45,120 nucleotides of DNA from Nemertoderma westbladi (Eukaryota > Xenacoelomorpha > Nemertodermatida > Nemertodermatidae): assembly GCA_032718475.1 (NCBI GenBank), contig JAUCBJ010005521.1:1-45120 (forward strand). The letters are read 5' to 3'. The notes below the pieces were generated by a model, which searched no databases, was not told the origin of the DNA, and worked only from the letters and a program-made list of their open reading frames with translations. This document shows positions 20,382 through 29,419 of this stretch, piece by piece. The translations under genes and the position numbers were made by a program. Numbering within the stretch: the first letter of the stretch is position 1; every line of letters begins with the position of its first letter.

Positions 20382-21101
20382 TCATCGGTTTCTTCCTGAA
20401 GGAGCGTTCGCGTAGTCGTTCCGGACGTCCGCCTTTATATCCGACCCGATTTTAATGACGTCGAAGTCGAAGAGGATCTTTTGGATTTCCGGAGGTAGCA
20501 ACCAGATCGCTCCGGCTGCCTGCACTTCCTGTCTGGGTGTCGGAAATATTCGACATACCAATACCAAACCGTCCAGGGTTCCGAGGACGACGACCAAGGA
20601 TCGACCGTATTCTTTCGCCCCGTATTTTTCTTGGTAGTCGTCGCGATTCTGGATGGTCGATATACGTTCCTCTCGAAGCATCGCCGTACACTCCGACAGG
20701 TTTCCCCAGTGGGCGAGGTACGTACTCTTGTCGTCGACGAAACTTTGACATCTCGCCAACGTAATCGCTTTCGAGGTGGGCGTCGCGTTTCCCTCGTTGT
20801 CGTAGATCAAACATCGGGATCTGTAGACGCTTAGCCGGAACGTTTCCCAATACGACAACTCATCCCCTCCGGTAGCCTTTGCGTTCCGAGTTCTTTTCAG
20901 TCTCGTACTAGCATCGGCTAACCGGAGGGCTCGTAGATTCCGGGAATCCGGTCCCTCTCGCCCGGTGAATTTAACGACTCGCACGTTCTCATTTATCAGG
21001 GCGTTCCAATTCGTATCAAAGTTAGGGGATCCAGGTTGCGGATATTCCAGTAGATCTATCGTATTACGTAATTCGCCGATAATTTGGCGATTTGGGTCCA
21101 T
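20382..21101 (-). CDS. accessory protein, N-terminal half of exonuclease-like domain
   Basis: The frame has 239 codons from an ATG at 21101. The first 130 residues are not recognised. Then SLVVVLGTLDGLVLVCRIF, followed by an EIQKILFDFDVIKIGSDIKADV stretch, resembles the Exo II region of RNase D/EXD2-like DEDD exonucleases (leaflet ..VLKVG.G...D...L). A clear Exo I D-x-E is not seen, so catalytic competence is doubtful. The frame ends about 10 codons later in unrelated sequence, and the expected continuation is in another phase at 20377. The gene lies on the same strand as gag-pol, within the LTRs and after integrase. Confidence 0.55.
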   Translation of the reverse strand: MDPNRQIIGELRNTIDLLEYPQPGSPNFDTNWNALINENVRVVKFTGREGPDSRNLRALRLADASTRLKRTRNAKATGGDELSYWETFRLSVYRSRCLIYDNEGNATPTSKAITLARCQSFVDDKSTYLAHWGNLSECTAMLREERISTIQNRDDYQEKYGAKEYGRSLVVVLGTLDGLVLVCRIFPTPRQEVQAAGAIWLLPPEIQKILFDFDVIKIGSDIKADVRNDYANAPSGRNR

Positions 21102-22343
21102 ATTTACAATTATGTCCGTTGCAAATTATATCAGTTAATTATAAATCCAGAAAGTCTGAAACTATAGTGATTGCAGAATAATTCAGTTTTATTTTTAGTT
21201 CAGTTTATTAATAACATTGCTATATAGGCATCTATCATCTTATTGCTAATACATTAAGCATTTACAGTTACTATAGCTATACATTTAATATCCAACCAGT
21301 TTTTTTTTACTTTTTTTTGTCCTCTTCTTTTTTCCAATTCTTTTCTTTATACTTTTTTTTGTCTTTTTTCATTTCTCATTATTATTTCATTTCACATTTC
21401 ATTTATTTTAACATATTTCAACACATTTATTTCCACCATTTATTTTACATTTCATTTATTTCCACATCATCATTGGGGTTATAGCCCCCCGGCTATCATC
21501 ATTGGTTATAAGCGCAGCACCAGGGTGCGCATCATTTCATTTTCATCATCATATGCATCATCATTCAGGTTTATAGTAGAGTTGTCTGATTCTTTTCATC
21601 ATTTCCAACTACATTCAATCATCTTCTTTGGGAAATTTTCGTTGTGGAAGGGGTATTACGCGGCAATCTGGGATCTACAGCTGGGCTAGTTACACCGCCT
21701 ACGCCCCAAACTGCGCACGTAACGGACAATGAAGGCGCTATAAGTGAAGTCACGTGGATGCACCAGGGACCCACCAGAATAACACTCCCAGCAACATAAA
21801 GCTCAGTCGACGAAGTCATGTGGGATAGGGTTACACAACATTCTGGGATCTACAGCTGGTCTAGTTACACCGCCTGCACCCCAAAATCCACGCAACGGTC
21901 CCACCAGAATAACGCGACTGAGAAACATAAAACCCTCTATCGTCGAAGTCATGTGGATGCACCATGGACCCACCAGAATAACGGGATAGAGGGGGTGTTG
22001 CGCGGCAATCCGGGATCTACAGCTGGACTAGTTACACCGCCTACGCCCCGAACTGCGCACGCAACGGACAACATAACATACTACAATGGATACAATGAAT
22101 TCCACTTCAAATCTTTTCCATTTCCAATAATCCAATGGCGTTGGTCCCGATGACCTAATTCAGGGTAAACAATACATAAACGACCCTGCGTCAGTCGAAA
22201 CATCTGCAGGGTGACGCTGGACTCCACATAACACACGAGGAAACACAAATACCATTGCGTGGTTACAGTTGGTTTAAGGGGGGTCCATTTTCATTGTCGA
22301 TAAATCACAGTTTAAAAGAGTTTGTCAACAGGATGAGAAGGGT
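21102..22343. other. non-coding spacer of the LTR element
   Basis: This sits between integrase and the accessory genes. It holds a T-rich stretch (21300-21480), a region of TTTCATTT-like runs, and the three-copy repeat listed separately. No coding frame was supported. Confidence 0.5.
21640..22070. repeat. three-copy tandem repeat, about 170 bases
   Basis: GGATCTACAGCTGG begins at 21671, 21846 and 22013 (periods 175 and 167). It is followed each time by CTAGTTACACCGCC and, farther on, GACCCACCAGAATAAC or a close variant. Copies are diverged and partly rearranged. Confidence 0.75.
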
Positions 22344-23238
22344 TTACACGGGTTTGTAATTGTCACCAATGTCTGCAGCAGGATCCTGAGTAGGGAACTT
22401 ATCACCTCTCGTAGTGTCACCGCTGTCATTGCCTTCGAGAAGGCACAGCCTCTGGATAGGGCGTTGGTAGTGGCCCTTTTTATAATTGTCACCAATGTCC
22501 GCAGCAGGATCTTGAGTAGGGAACTTATCACCTCTCGTAGAGTCACCGCTGTCATTGCCTTCAAGAATGCACAGCCTCTGGATAGGGCGTTGGTAGTGGC
22601 CCTTTGCCATTCGTATCGTCACAGTCCTCGCAAGTCCGTCTTTGCTCGGTTGTATTGCCACGACTCGCGTCACAGGCCAGTGGACGCGGTCTTTAAGGTC
22701 TTCTTTTACTAGTACCATGTCGCCAACTTCGACATTCCTGTAGGTGTGGTTCCACTTCCTCCTGGTCCGGAGGGTTATGAGGTACTCCTGGGCCCAGATT
22801 CTCCACCAATGCGCTGCCAACGCTTGGGCCTTCTTCCAGTTTGTATGTCTCGCGATATCGTTGGGATCCGGAAACATTGTCTCTGGGAGAACATGAGTTT
22901 TAGGTCTCCCCAGTAGGTGGTTAGGAGTAAGGGGCTCCAGGTCTGTGGGGTCGTCGCGGATAGGGACAATGGGTCGGTTGTTCAGGGTAGCCGTGATCTC
23001 GCAGAATGTTGTGCGGAGGGTGTCATGGGTTACCCGGGCGTCTCCTAGAGCGACGCGCATGGATCGTTTCACTAGGTCGATCAGTTTCTCCCATACCCCG
23101 CTCGTATGGGGTGCTAATGGGGTCTGGAAGTGCCACTGTATCTGGTGTTACTTCCAGACTTGGGATGCGGTGTTATCGGTAAACCATCCCTCGATCGCCT
23201 CTCTAAGTTCTCTTTCTCCTCCCACAAAGTTTGTGCCA
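22344..23238 (-). pseudogene. integrase C-terminal part (catalytic E, DUF5641-like)
   Basis: The frame carries the second catalytic aspartate (YSDNGTNFVGG, opposite about 23233-23249), meets an in-frame TAA at 23148-23150, then continues with GVWEKLIDLVKRSMRVAL, which holds the catalytic glutamate. Next come PLTPNHLLGRP, a WRIWAQEYL segment and VGDMVLVKEDLKDRVHWPVT, the usual C-terminal integrase-associated domain of BEL elements. The end is duplicated: KGHYQRPIQRLC...DIGDNYK appears twice in tandem. The part from 23072 down is cleanly open for 242 codons. Confidence 0.8.
22361..22612 (-). repeat. 126-base tandem duplication in integrase C-terminus
   Basis: TGTCACCAATGTC occurs at 22361 and 22487, exactly 126 bases (42 codons) apart. 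The duplication keeps the frame, and the two copies differ by a few substitutions. It lies just before the stop of the integrase. Confidence 0.85.
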
Positions 23239-24640
23239 TTATCGGAATACATGTGATGACAATGTCCCATTGCTCGCCACAAACCAACGCAGAGCGTTGA
23301 TGAATGCATGTTGCGTAAGGTTCACCACAATGTCTAGGTAGATTGCCCTAGACCTAAGGCACGTAAATATGGCCCCCCAGCATTTGATGTTGGATCGTTG
23401 TTCGATGACCGTAAACGGTCCGAAACAGTCCACTCCGGTGACGTAGAACGGTGGGGAATCGGGCTGTAGACGGGTGGCTGGTAAGTTGGCCATCTTTTGT
23501 GTGAGTGGTGGCGCTAGATATCTTCTGCAGGTAAAGCAACGTTTCAACACTTTCCGGATCAGTGGCTGGATGTGTGTGATCCAATATCTTTGTCTTATAT
23601 TAGCTATAATCCAGTTTTGTCCTGCGTGATGGTTTTCCTCGTGACATTGTTGAATTAATAGCTTGGCTAGTGTCGAAGTTCCGGGCAGGAGCGCCGGGTA
23701 TTTAACCTCATATTCGACCGGGGCGTTTGCCATCCGGGTATTCAGTCGGATCAGTCCGTCCTCTCCCATCATTGGTCTCAGTTGGTAGACTGGGCTATCC
23801 GGTTTCAAGGTCTTGCCCGCACTGAGTTGTTCCCACTCATCGGGGAAACTTTCTCTCTGGACATATCCAACGATACACTTCTCCGCGATAATGAGTTCTT
23901 GTATACTCCGTTGAACTATCGGCTTGTTGTCTTTCCACCGTAGGAAGTTGCGAAGGGTTATAATGTGGTGGATGAGCCGTCTCATTGATGAAGTTCGCTC
24001 GATCAACAGATGTAAAGACGCCGCTGGTTGAATGATCGTCGCAACGTTATAGTGCCTGCCCGAGTCCTTTGCAGGCTCAGTCAGACAACTATAAATTTCC
24101 ACTGCGTTGCTTCTATGGACTTTACGGATCTCTTTATCGTCCTCGGAGTATTTTCCGCTATCGAGTTCAGGGTCGAATTGGGTACTCCATGTTAATTGTG
24201 GCTGCTGTAGGAATTCCGGGCCTGTAAGCCAGAGTTTACTTTTACCGAGTTGTTTTGGGGTGGCGCCTCGGCTTGATATGTCCGCTGGATTTTCTTTCCC
24301 GTTTACGTGGTGCCACTGTTCTCGGCCGGTACACTGTTTTATCTCCGTGGCTCGGTTCGCTACAAACGTAGTGTGACGTCGGGATGGAGAGTGGAGATAG
24401 TAGAGAACGATACTCGAATCGACCCAGAAGTGTTGAGATTCGATGGGGATTCGTAGGTTCTGCATGACCATGCGGTTCTGTCTCACTGCCCAAACTGCAG
24501 CCTGTAGCTCGAGTCTTGGAATCGTTGCTACGAATTCCCCGGATACTGTCTTAGCTTTAGAAAATAAAAAGCTCGTATCGCCGTTTCCGTCATTGCTTAG
24601 TCTTCGTAAGAAGGTGACTACGCCGATTCCGGTATTGAAG
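23239..24640 (-). pseudogene. RNase H end and integrase N-terminal part
   Basis: The frame picks up after FSDAS at GIGVVTFLRRL and continues through the RNase H tail (RLELQAAVWAVRQ, HFWVDSSIVLYYLHS, WHHVNGKENPADISSRG). The integrase zinc-binding motif follows (CHEENHHAGQNWII ... CFTCRRYL), then the first catalytic aspartate in VTGVDCFGPF. It terminates at 23239 because a one-base frameshift near 23255 moves the second catalytic aspartate to another phase. These are ordinary BEL/Pao pol parts: RNA-strand removal and insertion of the cDNA. Confidence 0.85.
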
Positions 24641-26513
24641 CATCCGAGAAGGTATGGAGCTGGAAGATATCGGTGGGTAGTTTGTCGAGGAAGAACGGTC
24701 GAGGGATCCGCATAAGATGTAGGTGTTCGAGCTGGTCCGTCCATTTTCTCCATTTGACGCTGAGGTGTGGGGGGAGTTCTTCATCCCATCCCAGTCCTTC
24801 TATCCACATTTCTTTAATCAGGTTCATTCCAGCCAAGGTTACCGGAGATATGAAATTTAGTGGGTCAAAGATTGCGCTTTTTATCGACAAACATCCCCTT
24901 TTCGTCATAGGCTTGGGTAGGGGTTTATATTTGAAAATAAATTTGTCTGATTCTATGTCCCATTCAATACCGAGTACACGGTGTTCCACATCCTCCGAGT
25001 ACATTTTGTTATTGTCCAGTCGGATGTCCTCCGGAAACTTTTCCATAAGTTTCTTGTCGTGGGATCTGAACTTCACGAGAGGGAAACCTCCTTTCTTTAA
25101 ACATTCTACCATCCCCATTGCTAGCTGATATGCCTCGTCCACATTATCTGCGCCGGCGCATCCATCATCCACGTAGAAGCATCGTCGGATGGTTTCTATG
25201 ACAGTAGGAGGGAACTCGTTTTCGCACATGGTTGCCGTCTTTTTCAGCATGTCACTACATGCTACCGGCGAGTCCTTAGTGCCGAAGATCCTGACGATCA
25301 TACGCATTACGTCTACATCCTTCATTGTAAGTTGACTAATCTCCTGTTGAGTTAGTATTTTATCCGTCCATAGGATACGTAGACAATCTGAGTCTCTTGG
25401 TAGCGTACGAACTTGGTGAAACATGGCTTTGATGTCGCAGGTGAATTCTATCCGGTTTTCCCTGAACCTGATCAATACGCCAATGAGTGTACTATATATG
25501 TTGGGCCCCGTATAAAGCTGACTATTCAGGGATTCGCCTTGATACATAGCAGCGGCATCATTAACTACTCGGATTTTACCACCCTTCCGGGCTTCTACCA
25601 CGTAGTGAGTTGGAAGATAATATGTTCTTTTACCCCCTTGCAGTTCATTCCGTGGTACCATTTCTGCTAATCCGTCGTCGAGATATCCTTGGATTACGGT
25701 ATTATATTTCTCCTTTATCTCAGGTTGGTCATTCAGCCGGCGTAGAATCCCCTTAAGTCGCCTAAGGGCCATGTTGGCGTTGTTTGCCATTGGTTTATTT
25801 GGGTCCTTCCATAACATGGGTAAACACCAGTGTCCGTCGTTGAACGTGGCCTGGTCCAGGACATCCATACAATATCGATCCTCCTCGGACGGGTTTTTGT
25901 CCTTTTCAGCGAACTCTTGGGTCTCTAGATTAAAGTATTTAGTCATCTCTTGCTGGGTTTTTTCGGTCTCAAGAAATAAATCCTCATCGAGGTCTGTAGC
26001 TGAGCAATAACCCACGGATGTTGCATTTTCTTTAATCTGACATTTAGGAAGGTATGTATAGGTGTCAGTACTCTCTTCCTTGATGCCGCAGAGGGTCCAT
26101 CCCATTATTGTTCGTTCAGCGTAAAAGCCGTCATCCTTCTTTATGGATCGGGCGACATCTCCGGTAGGTATGTGTAATTCCGGTGTATCAAGTCCGATCA
26201 GTAGGGTGATGCGGTTTACGTCCAACTGCGGACACCTCAGATCTACATCGTCTCGGTCCAATTGTATGAGGGGGGCGTACTCGGCTGATTGTCGGAACCG
26301 CACTCGGAGGTCTGTGTGTACCAAGGCGTTCTTGATGGTTAGCTTAACCGTTTCGTAGCCCTTCAGTACTCCTTCCATCTGGAGTTGCACCTCCCCGGAC
26401 TCTACCTCTCTGTTATCGGTGATGGTTTGTATGGGCCGTTTACAAGGTTCATATTCTAGGCCGAGTTGCTCGAGGAAATCCCGGTCAATGATGGTTCCGT
26501 CAGGTTCCGTCAA
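24618..26513 (-). pseudogene. protease and reverse transcriptase of the BEL/Pao element
   Basis: The frame is open for 631 codons. The N-terminal ~155 residues are the aspartic protease region (TIIDRDFLEQLGLEYEP, then ITLLIGLDTPELH, IMGWTLCG). RT follows from about residue 235: YYLPTHYVVEARKGGKIRVV, FTCDIKAMFHQVRT and the catalytic FYVDD near residue 446-450. It ends at LHTFSDASIPESA in the RNase H domain, where a single-base frameshift breaks the frame. At the other end the protease active-site segment (LAFLDGT) is in a different phase, next to a 10-base direct repeat GGTTCCGTCA at about 26495-26514. Confidence 0.88.
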
Positions 26514-27540
26514 GGAAAGCGAGCGTCGTCAGGGATTTGCCGACTCCTTGAATCCTTACTGGGATTACCATTGCAAAGACCATGTAACGGCGATTTATAA
26601 GATTAATCGTGGCTGAAATATTTGTTACTTGTGGTGTATCGGTGGAGATTTTAAACGGGTTGGTTTCTCTCCGTTGGGTTGTCCGGGTTCCTTTAAAAAC
26701 GTGGTTCGTTTCTCCTCTTCGCTTGGCTTCGATCCGAAAGGGGAGGGTAGTGAAATCGAAGTTCGCGGGGATGTGGAGGAGCATGTGATGACGTAGGTCG
26801 TTACAGACCGCATAGCACGATCTTTGGTCGCAATCCCGAACATAGTGACCTGTTCCAAGACACCGGAAGCATCCTCGGTGTTTCATTATCGCCTCAAAGC
26901 GTGGGACGAGTTCGGCGAACTGGAACTTCCTGCAGAATTCCACTTTATGTTTCTCTCCACAGAAGAGACAGAGGATGGAGTTTGTGATGCCTTCCCTCTC
27001 GGGTGCCCAATTCGCAAGGTAACACGCCCATTCCTCGGCTGATGTCAGTTCCTCGTAGTCTTCATCGTCGGAATCCTCGGCCATGGTGGTGGCCATCGTT
27101 CTCACCGGAGGAGGGCGGAATCTCGGTTTCTGAGTGGGTGTCTTACTCCTGGAGTTGTTCTCTATTCCGTCCAACTTGGCGAGACTCTGTTTCGAGAACA
27201 TTGAGTCATTCATGGCTTCGGAGATATCGTCCAGGAATGCCGACATTTCGAGGAAGCTGGGATCTCGATCTGGGTGTCTGCGCCGGAGATCTACACATTT
27301 ATACGCCCACTTACTTTGTAGCCATCCGGGGAATTTCCGGGTGATCTGTAGGAGGTTTAGAATGTTGTTCACTTGTTCCTCCTTATTTAATGGTTTCAGA
27401 GTGTAGTAGGCATCCTTCATCGAGTCAGAGAAATCTTGGATATTCTGTGGGTCCCCTAGGGATCCCGCGTCCTGGATCAGTTTCTCGAGAGTTTTATTAA
27501 TTATAGTCCCGATATTTCGATATCTTTTATCTAGAGTCTT
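26500..27540 (-). pseudogene. gag C-terminal part with zinc knuckles
   Basis: The sequence is open from just after the TAG at 27541 to 26500. It holds the end of the DUF1759-like gag region (KTLDKRYRNIG, LNKEEQVNNILNLLQ), then CLFCGEKHKVEFC and CFRCLGTGHYVRDC, the latter an exact C-x2-C-x4-H-x4-C knuckle for RNA binding. The protease region follows, ending at GVGKSLTTLAFLDGT where the phase changes. It is in the same phase as the gag frame upstream, so only one TAG codon separates the two. Confidence 0.85.
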
Positions 27541-28983
27541 CTATGCGTCATAGTATGCTTCATGAGCTCCTCCTTCAAAGCATGCGATAATTCGGCGTGG
27601 TTTGTCACCCAGGTATTGTGATAAATATACCGGTTTCTGTGCGTCGGCTATGTCCGTTGATCCAATTTGCGCAAAGAACCGTTTCTTGAATCTGAGGTAA
27701 TCGACGGGATCTCCTTCGAAGGTGCGGATCTCCATCTTGGGCATGGCCAGTCGGTTCTCTAATGCCCGGATGATACCAACGTCGTCTGAACCGGAATGAC
27801 TAGGAGGGTTATAATTATCGGCACTCTCTCCCATACACGATGGATCGATGATAGGTGGAGTTTTAATGATGACGCGGCTATGGCTTTGTGGTGTGGACGT
27901 AAACGGGTTGTTGGATCGGGGAGTGGCGATCCGTTCCGAGTCCTTTTCAGGCTCGTACTTGGGGACGCTCGGGACCGTGGAAGTGGCTGGGATATAAGGT
28001 TCCTCATTCTTTAGCGTAGCTGGTGGGGGATGGAATACCGGTGCTTGTGCCGATAACGTAGACTGTATGGTAGGTTTCGGGGTTTTCACCGTTAATGACC
28101 TCTCTAATTCTGGTATCGGTATTGGTTCATATTTCTGATCTATATCCCTTTCCCAGTCCTCGTATATTTGAATATCTCGTTCTATGAGTGCAGCTTCGTA
28201 TTCCACGAGTTTCGCAATATCCGCATTCTTTTTGTGGATGAGAATCGCTTGGGCCTCGGCGTGTTGTTTACGCATTTCTGCTTCCCATTTACGTTGTTCG
28301 ATCTCTTGTCTGGCCTCTTGTTTATGTTGTTCGGCCCGTTGTTCAGCCTCCTGTTTTTGCATTTCGGCGGCTATTATATCTTGCTCGGTTTGCAGTTGAA
28401 CGTACTCATCTTCCATCCGGGCTTTGAGGGCTAATGCCTTCTGATCTCGGAGTGGCGGCCCCCCTTGAGAACTGCGCGCTGAGCCGGATATCTCGCTCCT
28501 AGCGCTGGAGCGCTGGTGTCTTGAGGACCCCGTTCTCTTTCGATGAATTGTGGTCCTGGTGTTGGAGGTTCGCACCGATTCTGTGTCTGTTCTTTCAGCT
28601 CTCTTGTAGTACTGTTCTTCGTAGCCTCTCACGAGGCTAAGGGTCCTCCGGTGTTGTTTGCGGAATTCGTCTAGGCGTGCAATGTGTTCTTCCAATTTGG
28701 GATAATTTACCTGGTCGGTGGCGGGGATGAGTTCTTGGTACGCCTGTATCATTCTCTCATATCTTTGTAAGATACTTCGGATACTCTGAAGCTGAGTTTG
28801 TATCTCGTTGAGGGGGGTTTCGACTCCCTTGAGTTGTTTCTCTATACATTGATACGCTCGAGTGACTCCGCCTTTGAGAGCACCTAGTCGACGAGCCATG
28901 TTCTTGATGTTCGGTACCTCGTCGGTTTCCGAGTCTGTGTGGTGATCCATCTCATCGGTATCGGATACGTTATTTGTCGTCAT
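27541..28983 (-). CDS. gag N-terminal part of the BEL/Pao element
   Basis: 480 codons from ATG 28983, beginning MTTNNVSDTDEMDHHTDSET. An early helical/coiled-coil stretch, similar to BEL gag N-termini, is followed by a long charged E/Q/A-rich coiled coil (residues about 185-260). A P/S/T-rich linker comes next, then the DUF1759-like capsid segment MEIRTFEGDPVDYLRFKKRF and YLSQYLGDKPRRIIACFEGG. It stops at TAG (27541-27543) inside that domain, with the same phase open for another 1.0 kb. The stop is either a disabling mutation or, less likely, a readthrough site. The start overlaps the stop of a small upstream frame (ATGA). Confidence 0.85.
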   Translation of the reverse strand: MTTNNVSDTDEMDHHTDSETDEVPNIKNMARRLGALKGGVTRAYQCIEKQLKGVETPLNEIQTQLQSIRSILQRYERMIQAYQELIPATDQVNYPKLEEHIARLDEFRKQHRRTLSLVRGYEEQYYKRAERTDTESVRTSNTRTTIHRKRTGSSRHQRSSARSEISGSARSSQGGPPLRDQKALALKARMEDEYVQLQTEQDIIAAEMQKQEAEQRAEQHKQEARQEIEQRKWEAEMRKQHAEAQAILIHKKNADIAKLVEYEAALIERDIQIYEDWERDIDQKYEPIPIPELERSLTVKTPKPTIQSTLSAQAPVFHPPPATLKNEEPYIPATSTVPSVPKYEPEKDSERIATPRSNNPFTSTPQSHSRVIIKTPPIIDPSCMGESADNYNPPSHSGSDDVGIIRALENRLAMPKMEIRTFEGDPVDYLRFKKRFFAQIGSTDIADAQKPVYLSQYLGDKPRRIIACFEGGAHEAYYDA

Positions 28984-29171
28984 TGTAGCGCCTCGTCGAT
29001 AGCTAGATATGCGATGTCGTAAAATAGTTCCTCGTAGGTATTGTACTCAGCCTGGACCACCCGAACGGTAATACTGAATCGTCCGACGTTCGTTCCTTGT
29101 ACTTCAACCTCGACGTGCCAGATTCCTGGCTCAACTTGGATTATATCAATGGGTGTGATCGATACTTCCAT
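28980..29171 (-). CDS. small ORF upstream of gag, ATGA overlap
   Basis: 63 codons from ATG 29171 to TGA 28980, beginning MEVSITPIDIIQVEPGIWHV. Its TGA shares bases with the ATG of gag (ATGA at 28980-28983). The peptide alternates hydrophobic and polar residues (IWHVEVEVQG, RFSITVRVV) and would be mostly beta strand with an acidic helical end. No family is recognised. Its position suggests a leader peptide or a means of gag reinitiation. It could also be a chance frame. Confidence 0.45.
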   Translation of the reverse strand: MEVSITPIDIIQVEPGIWHVEVEVQGTNVGRFSITVRVVQAEYNTYEELFYDIAYLAIDEALQ

Positions 29172-29419
29172 TCCCTGTTAACAACTCTCCAAATATGTGA
29201 TCTGCCGACTACGAGTTGGTTAGATCGAGTTTGTTGATTAATTAAACCACGACTTAGTCTTAACTCAAATACCAGAGTTTCCTTGTAGTGGGTGCTGGCA
29301 AGCACGTAGAGAGTTTTGAAGAGTATTGTAGGATTCTCAACTTCCACCAGTTGAAGTTGGCCGCGTTTTATTCTCAATTTTGACACCCTGTCAAAATTGA
29401 CCGTATTAATTCTCAATTT
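29172..29419 (-). promoter_or_regulatory. 5' leader of the LTR element, no standard primer site seen
   Basis: This is the leader between the 5' LTR and the first small ORF. No tRNA-complementary TGG-type site directly follows the LTR. Instead there is AAAATTGAGAATTAATACGG and, 20 bases in, a perfect hairpin (29375-29399). Confidence 0.5.
29375..29399 (-). other. perfect hairpin near the 5' LTR (11-base stem, 3-base loop)
   Basis: CAATTTTGACA and TGTCAAAATTG flank CCC (plus strand). The word TTCTCAATTTT also recurs at 29371 and at the LTR edge (29410-29420). The place is where a primer-binding or packaging signal would be expected. Confidence 0.6.

Noticed and set aside
18501-21101. Envelope gene in the LTR element
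   Set aside because: No signal peptide, transmembrane segment or glycoprotein-like cysteine pattern; the motifs point to a nuclease and zinc knuckles instead.
27541-27543. Programmed readthrough of the gag TAG
   Set aside because: Possible in retroelements, but the stop lies inside the conserved gag domain rather than at a domain border, and other lesions exist; a disabling mutation is likelier.
28168-28434. Plus-strand hydrophobic frames opposite gag
   Set aside because: Antisense of the charged coiled-coil of gag; Glu/Gln codons read backwards give Leu/Phe/Ser-rich peptides.
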